From the NCBI RefSeq assembly GCF_000717595.1, contig NZ_JNZO01000013.1:124001-188000 (forward strand): a stretch of DNA of 64,000 nt. Reading direction: 5' to 3'. Both the position numbers and the translations under genes were made by a program. This stretch comes from Streptomyces flavochromogenes. GTDB lineage: Bacteria > Actinomycetota > Actinomycetes > Streptomycetales > Streptomycetaceae. Shown here piece by piece: positions 16,530-24,545 of the stretch. Below the pieces are notes generated by a model. It did not search any database. It had not been told where the DNA came from and saw only the letters and a list, made by a program, of their open reading frames with translations. Numbering within the stretch: the first letter of the stretch is position 1; every line of letters starts with the position of its first letter.

Positions 16530-17341
16530 AGTTCCGCGGCCCCCTGCTCACCGTGTTGCTCGCGGGTGCCTTCGGGCTCTGCGTCGGACCGTTCTGGTGG
16601 CTCGCCATGGCCGCCACCCAGGACGACAAGGACGTGTTCTCCTGGCCGCCGAAGCTGCTGCCCGGCAGCCACCTCATGGAGAACCTCCAGGGCCTCCAGG
16701 AGTCCATCGGTCTCACGCGGGTCCTCGTCAACACCCTTGTGGTGGCGGGTCTCCAGACCGTCGGCGCGGTCGTCGTCTCGGTCCTCGCCGGGTACGCCTT
16801 CGCCAAGTTCGACTTCCGCGGGCGCAATCTGTTCTTCGTCCTGCTGCTCAGCACCCTCGTCATCCCCGACGCGGTGATGCTGATCCCGATCTTCCAGATG
16901 ATGATGGACCTGGGCCTGATCGACTCGTACGAGTCCGTCGTCCTGCCCGGCCTGGTGACGCCGTTCGGCATCTTCCTGATGCGGCAGGCGCTGCGCTCGA
17001 TGCCCGACGAACTCCTGGACGCGGCCCGCGTCGACGGCGCGGGCGAACTGCGCGTGCTGTGGCGGATCGTCATCCCGGTCAACCGGCCGATCATCGCGGC
17101 GCTCGCGCTCTTCGTCTTCCTCGGCGGCTGGAACCAGTTCGTGTGGCCGCTGATCGCGCTGCGCAGCCCCGAGATGTACACGCTGCCCGTCGCCACCGCC
17201 ACCTTGCAGGGTCTGTCGACCACCGACTACGCGCAGGTCCTGCTCGCCGGAGCCATCGCCGCCATCCCCGTGATGGCCCTCTTCCTCGTCCTGCAACGCC
17301 AGTTCATCTCCGGCCTGCTCGCCGGGGCCACCAAGGAGTGA
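16526..17341 (+). CDS. ABC sugar importer permease 2 (MalG/UgpE type)
   Basis: 271 aa with six membrane helices and EAA loop LLDAARVDGAGELRVLWRIV. The start ATG (16526) overlaps the previous stop (ATGA). No ATPase is encoded in this operon; Streptomyces sugar importers of this class usually share the multitask ATPase MsiK encoded elsewhere. Confidence 0.93.
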   Translation: MKFRGPLLTVLLAGAFGLCVGPFWWLAMAATQDDKDVFSWPPKLLPGSHLMENLQGLQESIGLTRVLVNTLVVAGLQTVGAVVVSVLAGYAFAKFDFRGRNLFFVLLLSTLVIPDAVMLIPIFQMMMDLGLIDSYESVVLPGLVTPFGIFLMRQALRSMPDELLDAARVDGAGELRVLWRIVIPVNRPIIAALALFVFLGGWNQFVWPLIALRSPEMYTLPVATATLQGLSTTDYAQVLLAGAIAAIPVMALFLVLQRQFISGLLAGATKE

Positions 17342-17346
17342 TCGCC

Positions 17347-19296
17347 GTGACCACCGATCCGAAGTCCGTCGCCTCGCAGGGCGCTGTTCCGCAGCACGTC
17401 GACCCCGGGCATGACGCCGACCCCCGGCAGGCCGATCTCCGGCAGCCCGACCCCCAGGAGTCCGTTCCCCAGGAGCCCGTCCCGGCCTGGCGACCGGGCA
17501 CGCCGACCGGAGATACTCCCGGCGCCGTCGTCCACCGCCGGCTCGCCACGGGCCTGTTCCACTCCACCGGAGAGCCGCTCGCCCTCCACCTCACCGGACA
17601 CGGCGGCGACCGGTGGGCGGCCAGCGTCGCCCGGATCCAGGACGGCGTGGCGCTGATCGAGGTCACGGCGGCGCAGGCCGTCACCCTCCGCGCCGAATGG
17701 CGTGTCCCCTGCGTCGGGGCCACCGCCTACTGGACCCCGGACACCGACGCCTCCCGCTGGCTGCCGCCTTCCTGGATCACGCCCCGGACCGTCTCGCTCG
17801 CTCTCGGCGCCCCTGTCGCCAGTCTGGTCGGCGCCCACGACCGCGCCCTGTGCACGGCCGCCGCCGGAGAGACCGCCGCACCCGTACGCGTCGGCGCCGG
17901 TGTCGTGGAGGAGAGCGGGGAGTTCGCGTTCACCGTCGAACAGGACCTCGCTCCGGACGGGCCACCGATGCGGCTGCGGATCGACCTCAGCGGCCGTCAC
18001 TTCGCCACCACCCTGCGGGCCGTCACCGACTGGTGGGCCGAGGGCGTGGACCACCCGGGCGTCGCCCCCGCCGCCCGGATGCCCGCCTACTCCACCTGGT
18101 ACAGCCTCCACCAGAACGTCGACACCGCCACCGTGGAGCAGCAGGCCACCCTCGCCGCCGGCCTCGGCTGCGAGAGCGTCATCGTCGACGACGGCTGGCA
18201 GACCGCCGACCGCACCCGCGGTTACGGCCACTGCGGCGACTGGGACCCCAACCCGGAGGCCTTCCCCGACCTCAAGGCCCACGTGGCCGAGGTCCACCGG
18301 CGCGGTCTCGCCTACCTCCTCTGGTACGCCCTGCCGTTCATCGGCCGGCACAACGACGCCTGGGACCGCTTCAAGGACAAGGTCCTGCGCGAGGAGCCCC
18401 ACCTGGAGGCGGCCGTCCTCGACCCCCGTCACCCCGAGGTCCGGACCTATCTGATCGACAAGGTCTGCCGCGCGGTCGAGGAGTGGGGCATGGACGGGGT
18501 GAAGCTCGACTTCATCGACCGTTTCGCCGTCGCCGACCCCCCGCCCGCACCGGCGGGCGCCGACCGCGACACCGTCCACGAAGGCCTGCTCCAGCTCCTC
18601 GCCGAGCTCGACACCCGCCTGCGCCGCACCCGGCCGGACGTGATCGTCGAACACCGCCAGCCGTACGTGAGCCCGAGCCTCTGGCCGTACGCCACCATGG
18701 TCCGCGCCACCGACTGCCCGCTCAGCCCCGCCGAGAACCGTCAGCGCACCGTCGACTGCCGGCTCACCGCGGGACCGCTCGCCGTTCACGCCGACATGAT
18801 CATGTGGAACTCCGCCGAGGCGCCCGAGTCCGTGGCCGTCCACCTGATCAACGCGCTGTTCTCGGTACCGCAGATCTCCGTCGACCTCTCCGCACAGACG
18901 CCCGGCCGGCTCGCCGCCCTGCGCTTCTGGCTCGGTGTCCTCCGCCGCCACGCCGACGTCCTCCAGCTCGGCGACCTGGAGCCCGCCCGCCCGGACCTCG
19001 GCTACCCGCTGGTCAGCGCCCACGGCCATCGCACCAGCGTGGTCGCCCGGTACGCGCCGCTGCCCGTCGCCCTCCCGGACCGGGACGGCGCGGACGGTCC
19101 GCGGACCCTGCTCGTCGCCAACGCGGACCGCGACCCCGTGGTGCTCCTCGTGGCCACCCGGCAGGAACGGGCCTTCGCCCTCGTACAGGACTGCGGTGGT
19201 GAGATCCTGTCCGAGACCGTGCTCGACCTCGTCCCCGGGGTGAACCCGGTGACGGTGCCGACCGGCGGCCTGCTCACCCTGACCCGAGAGCACTGA
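17347..19296 (+). CDS. Glycoside hydrolase family 36-like alpha-galactosidase
   Basis: 649 aa, no signal peptide, so cytoplasmic. The (beta/alpha)8 core shows TWYSLHQNVD, ESVIVDDGWQTADR, GDWDPNPEAFPDLKAHV and GMDGVKLDFIDRF; Asp388 in KLDF is the expected nucleophile and Asp456 in RATDCPLSP the acid/base candidate. The GTG at 17347 is chosen because AAGGAG lies eight bases upstream; a GTG at 17338 overlaps the permease stop. The first 45 residues are an unusual Pro/Asp/Gln-rich tail. It would hydrolyse the imported glycoside; galactose specificity is inferred from the family only. Confidence 0.87.
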   Translation: MTTDPKSVASQGAVPQHVDPGHDADPRQADLRQPDPQESVPQEPVPAWRPGTPTGDTPGAVVHRRLATGLFHSTGEPLALHLTGHGGDRWAASVARIQDGVALIEVTAAQAVTLRAEWRVPCVGATAYWTPDTDASRWLPPSWITPRTVSLALGAPVASLVGAHDRALCTAAAGETAAPVRVGAGVVEESGEFAFTVEQDLAPDGPPMRLRIDLSGRHFATTLRAVTDWWAEGVDHPGVAPAARMPAYSTWYSLHQNVDTATVEQQATLAAGLGCESVIVDDGWQTADRTRGYGHCGDWDPNPEAFPDLKAHVAEVHRRGLAYLLWYALPFIGRHNDAWDRFKDKVLREEPHLEAAVLDPRHPEVRTYLIDKVCRAVEEWGMDGVKLDFIDRFAVADPPPAPAGADRDTVHEGLLQLLAELDTRLRRTRPDVIVEHRQPYVSPSLWPYATMVRATDCPLSPAENRQRTVDCRLTAGPLAVHADMIMWNSAEAPESVAVHLINALFSVPQISVDLSAQTPGRLAALRFWLGVLRRHADVLQLGDLEPARPDLGYPLVSAHGHRTSVVARYAPLPVALPDRDGADGPRTLLVANADRDPVVLLVATRQERAFALVQDCGGEILSETVLDLVPGVNPVTVPTGGLLTLTREH

Positions 19297-19304
19297 ACGA
19301 CGAA

Positions 19305-19339
19305 GGGGCCGGGGACGGCCGTCCGCCGTCCCCAGCCCC
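19305..19339 (+). terminator. Hairpin between the glycosidase gene and lacI-type gene
   Basis: Stem GGGGC/GCCCC plus GGGGACGGC/GCCGTCCCC, interrupted by one C-A mismatch, around loop CGTCC. It could terminate or attenuate transcription from the sugar operon before the regulator gene. Confidence 0.6.
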
Positions 19340-19364
19340 TCCGACCACCGCCCCCAGAGGAACG

Positions 19365-20393
19365 ATGACCGCTCGACAGGTGACCATCGAGGACGTCGCA
19401 CGCGCGGCGGGAGTCTCCCGCCAGACCGTCTCGAACGCCCTCAACGCCCCCCACCGGCTGCGCGCCACCACCCTGGCCCGGGTCACCGCCGCCATCGACG
19501 AACTCGGCTACCAGCCCGATCAGTCCGCCCGAAGTCTGCGCACCGGCACCCGCAAGGTCATCGGCTATCCGGCCCCCGTCGACAACCCCGCCGATCCGAA
19601 CCCCCTGATGGGCGGCTTCCTCCAGGCGCTGGTGAGCGCCGCCGACGCCGTCGGCCACCGCATCCTGCTGTTCCGTTGCGACCCCCAACAGGGCCTCGCG
19701 GCGGTCGCCAAGTCCTTCAACGGGCTGATCGCGGCCCGGCAGGTCGACGGGTTCGTCCTCTCGGACGTGGTGCACGACGACCCGCGCGTCGACGTGCTCG
19801 CCGAGGCCGGCTTCCCGTTCGCCGCTTTCGGCCGCACGGCCCCGGGCCGCCCGCAGAACTGGGTGGACATCGACTCCGCGGCCGCCACGGCCGCCCTGGT
19901 CGGCCTCCTGCTCGAGCAGGGCCACCGCAGGATCTGCTACGTGAATTCCGCGGCCTCGCTGCCCTGGCTCGCCGACCGGCGGGCCGGCCTGCAGCAGGCC
20001 GCGGCCGCGGCACCCGACGGCGCCTTCGAGGTCGGCGTACCCGACGACGATCCGGCCGCGCTCTCCCAGGCCCTGCAGCGTCTGCTCGTCGGCCCCGACC
20101 GCCCGACCGCCCTGGTGTGCGCGAACGACTGGCTCGCCCTCGCCGCCTACCATGCCGTCCGTGCGGCCGGCCTCACCGTCGGAGCCGACGTCGCCGTCGC
20201 CGGCTTCAACGACATGCCGCACTGCACACTGATCCAGCCCGCCCTCACCAGCGTGCGCCTGCCCCTGTCCGGCATCGCCCACGCCCTCGTCGCCCGGCTG
20301 ATCACCGCGGTCGAGGACCCCGCCGCCGCTCCCACGACTGGGCTGCTGCTCCCGGCAGAGCCGGTCGTACGGGGCAGCACACCGGCGCGGTAG
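19365..20393 (+). CDS. LacI/GalR-family transcriptional regulator
   Basis: 342 aa. N-terminal helix-turn-helix and hinge helix: VTIEDVARAAGVSRQTVSNA then LGYQPDQSARSLRTG. The periplasmic-binding-protein-like core includes VIGYPAPVDNP, VDGFVLSDVVHDDPRV and DVAVAGFNDMPHCTLIQPAL. RBS AGAGGA precedes the ATG. As the last gene after the sugar operon it is the likely repressor acting at 12897-12910 and 12952-12965, released by an imported or hydrolysed sugar. Confidence 0.92.
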   Translation: MTARQVTIEDVARAAGVSRQTVSNALNAPHRLRATTLARVTAAIDELGYQPDQSARSLRTGTRKVIGYPAPVDNPADPNPLMGGFLQALVSAADAVGHRILLFRCDPQQGLAAVAKSFNGLIAARQVDGFVLSDVVHDDPRVDVLAEAGFPFAAFGRTAPGRPQNWVDIDSAAATAALVGLLLEQGHRRICYVNSAASLPWLADRRAGLQQAAAAAPDGAFEVGVPDDDPAALSQALQRLLVGPDRPTALVCANDWLALAAYHAVRAAGLTVGADVAVAGFNDMPHCTLIQPALTSVRLPLSGIAHALVARLITAVEDPAAAPTTGLLLPAEPVVRGSTPAR

Positions 20394-20424
20394 CCGTGCC
20401 GCCGGCCATGATCCGAACGGACCC

Positions 20425-21105
20425 CTAGCCTTCGGCCGGTCCCCCGCTCCTGGCCCAGAGGGAACGGACGTGGCCCAGGTGCCGGGTCATGCAGGCCTCC
20501 GCGCCCTCGGCGTCCCCGGCGAGCATCAGGTCGAGCAGTTCCAGATGCTCCTCGGCAGAGGGAATGAGGTCACCGCTCTCGTCGAGGGATGTGAGCCCGT
20601 ACAGGCGTGACCGCTTGCGCAGATCGCCGACGGTCTCGACGAGGCGCTCGTTGCCCGCGAGGCCGAGCAGGGTGAGGTGGAAGAGCCGGTCGGCCTCCAG
20701 GTAGCCGATGAGGTCGTGCTCACGGGCGGCGCGCACGATCTCCGCGGCCACCGGCCGCAGCGCCTCCAGGTCCTCGCGCGTGGCGGACCGGGTGACGCGG
20801 CCGACCGTCGGGATCTCGATGAGCGCGCGGATCTCGGTGTACTGGTCGAGGTCGCGTTCGTCGACCTCGGTGACCCGGAACCCCTTGTTGCGGACGGGCT
20901 CGACCAGCCCCTCGCGGGCCAGGTCGAGCATCGCCTCACGCACGGGTGTGGCGGAGATGCCGAAGTCCTCTGCCAGGGTGGGGGCCGAGTACACCACGCC
21001 CGGCCGCAGTTCGCCGGAGATCAGGGCGGCGCGCAGGGCATGGGCGACCTGGTCGCGCAGCCGCTCTCGGGAAGCGTTCAGGTCGCGGTGGGTCAGGTGC
21101 CCCAT
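20425..21105 (-). CDS. GntR/FadR-type (FCD domain) regulator of hydroxyproline genes
   Basis: 226 aa, last gene of the seven-gene hydroxyproline operon. Winged helix-turn-helix at about 10-75 (APTLAEDFGISATPVREAML, GLVEPVRNKGFRVTEV) followed by an all-helical FCD ligand domain (EIRALIEIPTVGRV, ADRLFHLTLLGLAGNERL, EEHLELLDLMLAGD). The ATG at 21105 is chosen at the start of recognisable sequence; AAGGGA lies 12 bases upstream. Related regulators sense hydroxyproline or its catabolites. The best candidate protein for the ATTTCACATT element found in three promoters here. Confidence 0.87.
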   Translation of the reverse strand: MGHLTHRDLNASRERLRDQVAHALRAALISGELRPGVVYSAPTLAEDFGISATPVREAMLDLAREGLVEPVRNKGFRVTEVDERDLDQYTEIRALIEIPTVGRVTRSATREDLEALRPVAAEIVRAAREHDLIGYLEADRLFHLTLLGLAGNERLVETVGDLRKRSRLYGLTSLDESGDLIPSAEEHLELLDLMLAGDAEGAEACMTRHLGHVRSLWARSGGPAEG

Positions 21106-21152
21106 GGAGGTGGTGATCCCTTCGGTTCGTTCTGCGTCACCACCGTACGATG

Positions 21153-22538
21153 TCACGTCGCGGCGCCCGCGGGTGCCAGGGTGTACGTCCGGGAGGACGT
21201 GTAGAACTCGAGGGCCGCCCTGCCCTGCTCGCGCGGGCCGTGACCGGACTGCTTGGCCCCGCCGAACGGCAGGTGGAAGTCGACGCCGGTGGACGGGGCG
21301 TTGATCCGGATCATGCCGGTGTCGACGAGGTCGAGCCCGTACAGGGCCGCGTCGAGGTCGGCCGTGTGGACCGAGGTGACGAGGCCGTACGGCACGGAGT
21401 TGGTGATCCGTACCGCGTGGGCGAGGTCGTCGGCGGGGAGCAGCGCGGCGACGGGACCGAAGACCTCCTCGTTGAGCAGTCGGTGTCCCGGCGGGACCTT
21501 CTCGACCAGGGTCGGGGCCGCGTACCAGCCGGGTGTCGTGGGGACGGTGGCGCCGGCGAGGGCGGGGAGCCCCTGCCAGGCCTCGACCACCCGCTCGCGG
21601 GCGCTCTCGTGGACGAGCGGACCGCACACCGTCCCCGGATCGGCGGGGTCGCCGACCCGGACGGCCCGGAAGGCTTCGGAGAGGGCCTCGCGCAGGGGGT
21701 CGAGGGCGGCGCCGACCGCGATGATCCGGCTGGTGGCGGTGCACTTCTGGCCCGCGAACCCGGCGACGGCGGCGGCGATGTGGGCCGCTGCCTGACCGAT
21801 GTCCGCGTCGGGCAGGACGATCGCCGCGTTCAGGCCGCCCATCTCGGCCTGCGCGGGGATGCCGCGCGCCGTCGCCGCGCGGACCACGGCCCGGCCGACG
21901 GGGGTGGAGCCGGTGAAGGAGACGACGTCGGCCGCGGAGACGAGGGCGTTGCCCTCGGTGGCACCGCCGGGCAGGACGGCGAACACGTGGTCCGGCAGGG
22001 CCTGTCGGACGATCTCGGCGAGTCGCTGGGCGCATGCGGTGGCTTCGGGGGCCGGTTTGAGGACCACCGTGTTGCCGACCGCGAGTGCCGGAGCGGCCTT
22101 CCAGCTCGGGATGGCGAAGGGAAAGTTCCAGGGCGTGACGAGCCCGGCCACGCCGTGGGGGCGGCGCCGGTTCAGGAGCAGCCCGGGACCTGCCGCGGTC
22201 TCGTGGACGGAGCCGGTGGGCTCGAACGGTGCCTGGGCGTAGTAGCGCCAGATCGCGACGGTGCGTGCGACCTCGGCCCTGGCCTCGGTGAGGGGCTTGC
22301 CGACCTCGCGTACGGCGAGGGCGGCGAGCTCGTCGGCCGCGGCCTCCAGGGCCGCGGCGACCGCGCCGAGCGCGGCCGAGCGGGCGGTGGCTCCGGCGCG
22401 CAGCCAGCCGGGCTGGGCGGCCCGGGCCCGCTCGACGGCATCGGCGGCGGCGAAGGCGCCGGGAGCGGGGAGGCTGACGAGCACGTCGGTCGGGTCGGCC
22501 GGGTTGTGCGAGACGAGGGTGGACCTGTCGGTGATCAC
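21153..22538 (-). CDS. Aldehyde dehydrogenase, probable 2-oxoglutarate-semialdehyde dehydrogenase
   Basis: 461 aa NAD(P)-dependent aldehyde dehydrogenase. Cofactor motif TPWNFPFAIPSWKAAPALA, general-base Glu232 in AEMGGLNA, and catalytic Cys266 in FAGQKCTATSR. Neighbours define its role: oxidation of 2-oxoglutarate semialdehyde to 2-oxoglutarate, the last step of trans-4-hydroxy-L-proline breakdown. The GTG start overlaps the epimerase stop by four bases (GTGA), so translation is coupled. Confidence 0.9.
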   Translation of the reverse strand: MITDRSTLVSHNPADPTDVLVSLPAPGAFAAADAVERARAAQPGWLRAGATARSAALGAVAAALEAAADELAALAVREVGKPLTEARAEVARTVAIWRYYAQAPFEPTGSVHETAAGPGLLLNRRRPHGVAGLVTPWNFPFAIPSWKAAPALAVGNTVVLKPAPEATACAQRLAEIVRQALPDHVFAVLPGGATEGNALVSAADVVSFTGSTPVGRAVVRAATARGIPAQAEMGGLNAAIVLPDADIGQAAAHIAAAVAGFAGQKCTATSRIIAVGAALDPLREALSEAFRAVRVGDPADPGTVCGPLVHESARERVVEAWQGLPALAGATVPTTPGWYAAPTLVEKVPPGHRLLNEEVFGPVAALLPADDLAHAVRITNSVPYGLVTSVHTADLDAALYGLDLVDTGMIRINAPSTGVDFHLPFGGAKQSGHGPREQGRAALEFYTSSRTYTLAPAGAAT

Positions 22539-23539
22539 AGGAGGAAGCCTCCGGGGAAGGGGTCGTCCGGGTCGAGGAAGTACTGGGCGGTGCCGGTGAT
22601 CCAGGCACGGCCGGTGACGGTCGGGACGACGGCGGGCAGGCCGCCGACCTCCGTCCCTGCGGTGAGCCGGCCGGTGAACCGGGTGCCGATGAAGGACTCG
22701 TTGACGAAGTCTCGGTCGAGCGGGAGTTCGCCCCGTGCGTGGAGCTGGGCCATGCGCGCGCTGGTCCCGGTGCCGCACGGGGAACGGTCGAACCAGCCGG
22801 GGTGGATGGCCATCGCGTGCCGCGAATGCGCGGCGTCGGAGCCGGGCGCCGAGAGGTAGACGTGCTTGAGTCCGGCGATTTCGGGGCGGGTGGGGTGTAC
22901 GGGCCGGTCCGGGGAGGCGTTGATCGCGTCCATGATCGCGAGTCCGGCGGCGAGGAGGTCGTCCTTGCGGTCGCGGTCGAAGGGCAGCCCGAGGTCGTCG
23001 AGGGGGACGAAGGCGTAGAAGTTGCCGCCGAAGGCGAGGTCGTAGGTGACCTTGCCGAATCCGGGGACGTCCACCGCGCGGTCCAGGCCCACGCAGAAGG
23101 CGGGGACGTTGGTGAAGGTGGCGGACGTCGCCGCGCCGTCCTCCACCTGGACGTCGACGGAGACGAGACCCGCCGGGGTGTCCAGGCGGACGGTGGTGAC
23201 CGGTTCGACGACCGGCACCATGCCGGTCTCGACGAGGACGGTGGCGACGCCGATGGTGCCGTGGCCGCACATCGGCAGGAGGCCCGACACCTCGATGTAG
23301 AGGACGCCGTAGTCGGCGTCGGGGCGGGTGGGCGGCTGGAGGATGGCGCCGCTCATGGCCGCGTGCCCGCGCGGTTCGAACATGAGGAGCGTCCTGAGGT
23401 GGTCGAGGTGCTCGATGAAGTGGAGCCTGCGCTCGGCCATGGTGGCGCCGGGGATCACACCGACGCCTCCGGTGATGACCCGGGTGGGCATTCCCTCGGT
23501 GTGGGAGTCGACTGCGTGGAAGACATGACGCGTACGCAC
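22535..23539 (-). CDS. 4-Hydroxyproline 2-epimerase (proline racemase family)
   Basis: 334 aa, full family length. Both catalytic cysteines are present: Cys91 in MCGHGTIG and Cys255 in DRSPCGTGTSA, the pair used for proton abstraction in racemases and epimerases. Converts trans-4-hydroxy-L-proline to cis-4-hydroxy-D-proline, the first catabolic step, as judged from the D-hydroxyproline dehydrogenase, deaminase and aldehyde dehydrogenase beside it. GTG start preceded by AAAGGAA; 34 bases downstream of the deaminase gene. Confidence 0.92.
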   Translation of the reverse strand: MRTRHVFHAVDSHTEGMPTRVITGGVGVIPGATMAERRLHFIEHLDHLRTLLMFEPRGHAAMSGAILQPPTRPDADYGVLYIEVSGLLPMCGHGTIGVATVLVETGMVPVVEPVTTVRLDTPAGLVSVDVQVEDGAATSATFTNVPAFCVGLDRAVDVPGFGKVTYDLAFGGNFYAFVPLDDLGLPFDRDRKDDLLAAGLAIMDAINASPDRPVHPTRPEIAGLKHVYLSAPGSDAAHSRHAMAIHPGWFDRSPCGTGTSARMAQLHARGELPLDRDFVNESFIGTRFTGRLTAGTEVGGLPAVVPTVTGRAWITGTAQYFLDPDDPFPGGFLL

Positions 23540-23573
23540 GCGGAGTTCCTTTCGGTCCGGTCGGTGGGTCCGG

Positions 23574-24482
23574 TCAGCGGTGACCGTCGGCGACGGCCTT
23601 CTCGGTGGCGGTGCGTACGGCGGTCTCGGTCGCTCCGGTGAGGGGGAGGCGCGGCGGGCGGGCGGGGCCGCCGCGGCGGCCTGCGATGTCCATGGACAGC
23701 TTGATGCACTGGACGAACTCGACCTTGGAGTCCCAGCGCAGCAGGGAGTGCAGCGAGGAGTAGAGCGGTCGGGCGGTCGCCAGGTCGCCCGCGACGGCGG
23801 CCCGGTACAGCTCGACGCAGCTGGCGGGGAGGGCGTTGGGGTATCCGGCGATCCAGCCGACCGCACCGGCCAGCGCGAGCTCCAGAAGGACGTCGTCGGC
23901 GCCGATCAGCAGGTCGAGTTCCGGGGCGAGTTCGGCGATCTCGTAGCCCCTGCGGACGTCGCCGCTGAACTCCTTGACGGCGACGATGCTGCCGTCGGCG
24001 TGGAGCTTCGCCAGCAGGCTCGGGACGAGGTCGACCTTGGTGTCGATGGGGTTGTTGTACGCGACGACCGGGATGCCGACTCCCGCCACGTCCGCGTAGT
24101 GGGCGATGACGGAGCGCTCGTCGGCGCGGTACGCGTTGGGCGGCAGCAGCAGGACGGAACCGCAGCCGGCCTCGGCGGCCTGTTCGGCCCAACGGCGGGA
24201 CTCGGCGCTGCCGTAGGCGGCGACGCCCGGCATGACCCTGGCTCCGTCGCCCGCGGCCTCGACGGCGGTACGGACCACACGGGCGCGCTCGTCGGCGGTG
24301 AGGGTCTGGTACTCGCCGAGGGAGCCGTTCGGGACGACGCCGTCGCAGCCGTTGGCGATCAGCCAGGCCACGTGCTCGGCGTAGGCGTCGTAGTCGACGG
24401 AGAGGTCTTCCTTGAACGGCAGGGTGGTGGCGACCATGATGCCGCGCCAGGGGCGTTCGGTGGTCCAGGTGGTGGCGTTCAT
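23574..24482 (-). CDS. DapA-family 1-pyrroline-4-hydroxy-2-carboxylate deaminase
   Basis: 302 aa class-I aldolase-fold enzyme of the dihydrodipicolinate synthase family. Substrate loop PNGSLGEYQTL (family GxxGE), Tyr142 in AYNNP and Schiff-base Lys170 in IVAVKEFSGD are all present. In hydroxyproline operons this family deaminates and dehydrates 1-pyrroline-4-hydroxy-2-carboxylate to 2-oxoglutarate semialdehyde. Position between dehydrogenase and epimerase genes supports that role rather than lysine synthesis. Confidence 0.9.
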   Translation of the reverse strand: MNATTWTTERPWRGIMVATTLPFKEDLSVDYDAYAEHVAWLIANGCDGVVPNGSLGEYQTLTADERARVVRTAVEAAGDGARVMPGVAAYGSAESRRWAEQAAEAGCGSVLLLPPNAYRADERSVIAHYADVAGVGIPVVAYNNPIDTKVDLVPSLLAKLHADGSIVAVKEFSGDVRRGYEIAELAPELDLLIGADDVLLELALAGAVGWIAGYPNALPASCVELYRAAVAGDLATARPLYSSLHSLLRWDSKVEFVQCIKLSMDIAGRRGGPARPPRLPLTGATETAVRTATEKAVADGHR

Positions 24483-24545
24483 CTCGACGACCTTTCGGTG
24501 AGCTGTGACGGGTAGGACGGGTGTGACTGTGATGGGTGTGACGTC

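Noticed and set aside
17227..19401. 724-codon open frame on the minus strand
   Set aside because: Shadow of the GH36 gene; the plus-strand protein has catalytic motifs, the antisense protein is low-complexity.
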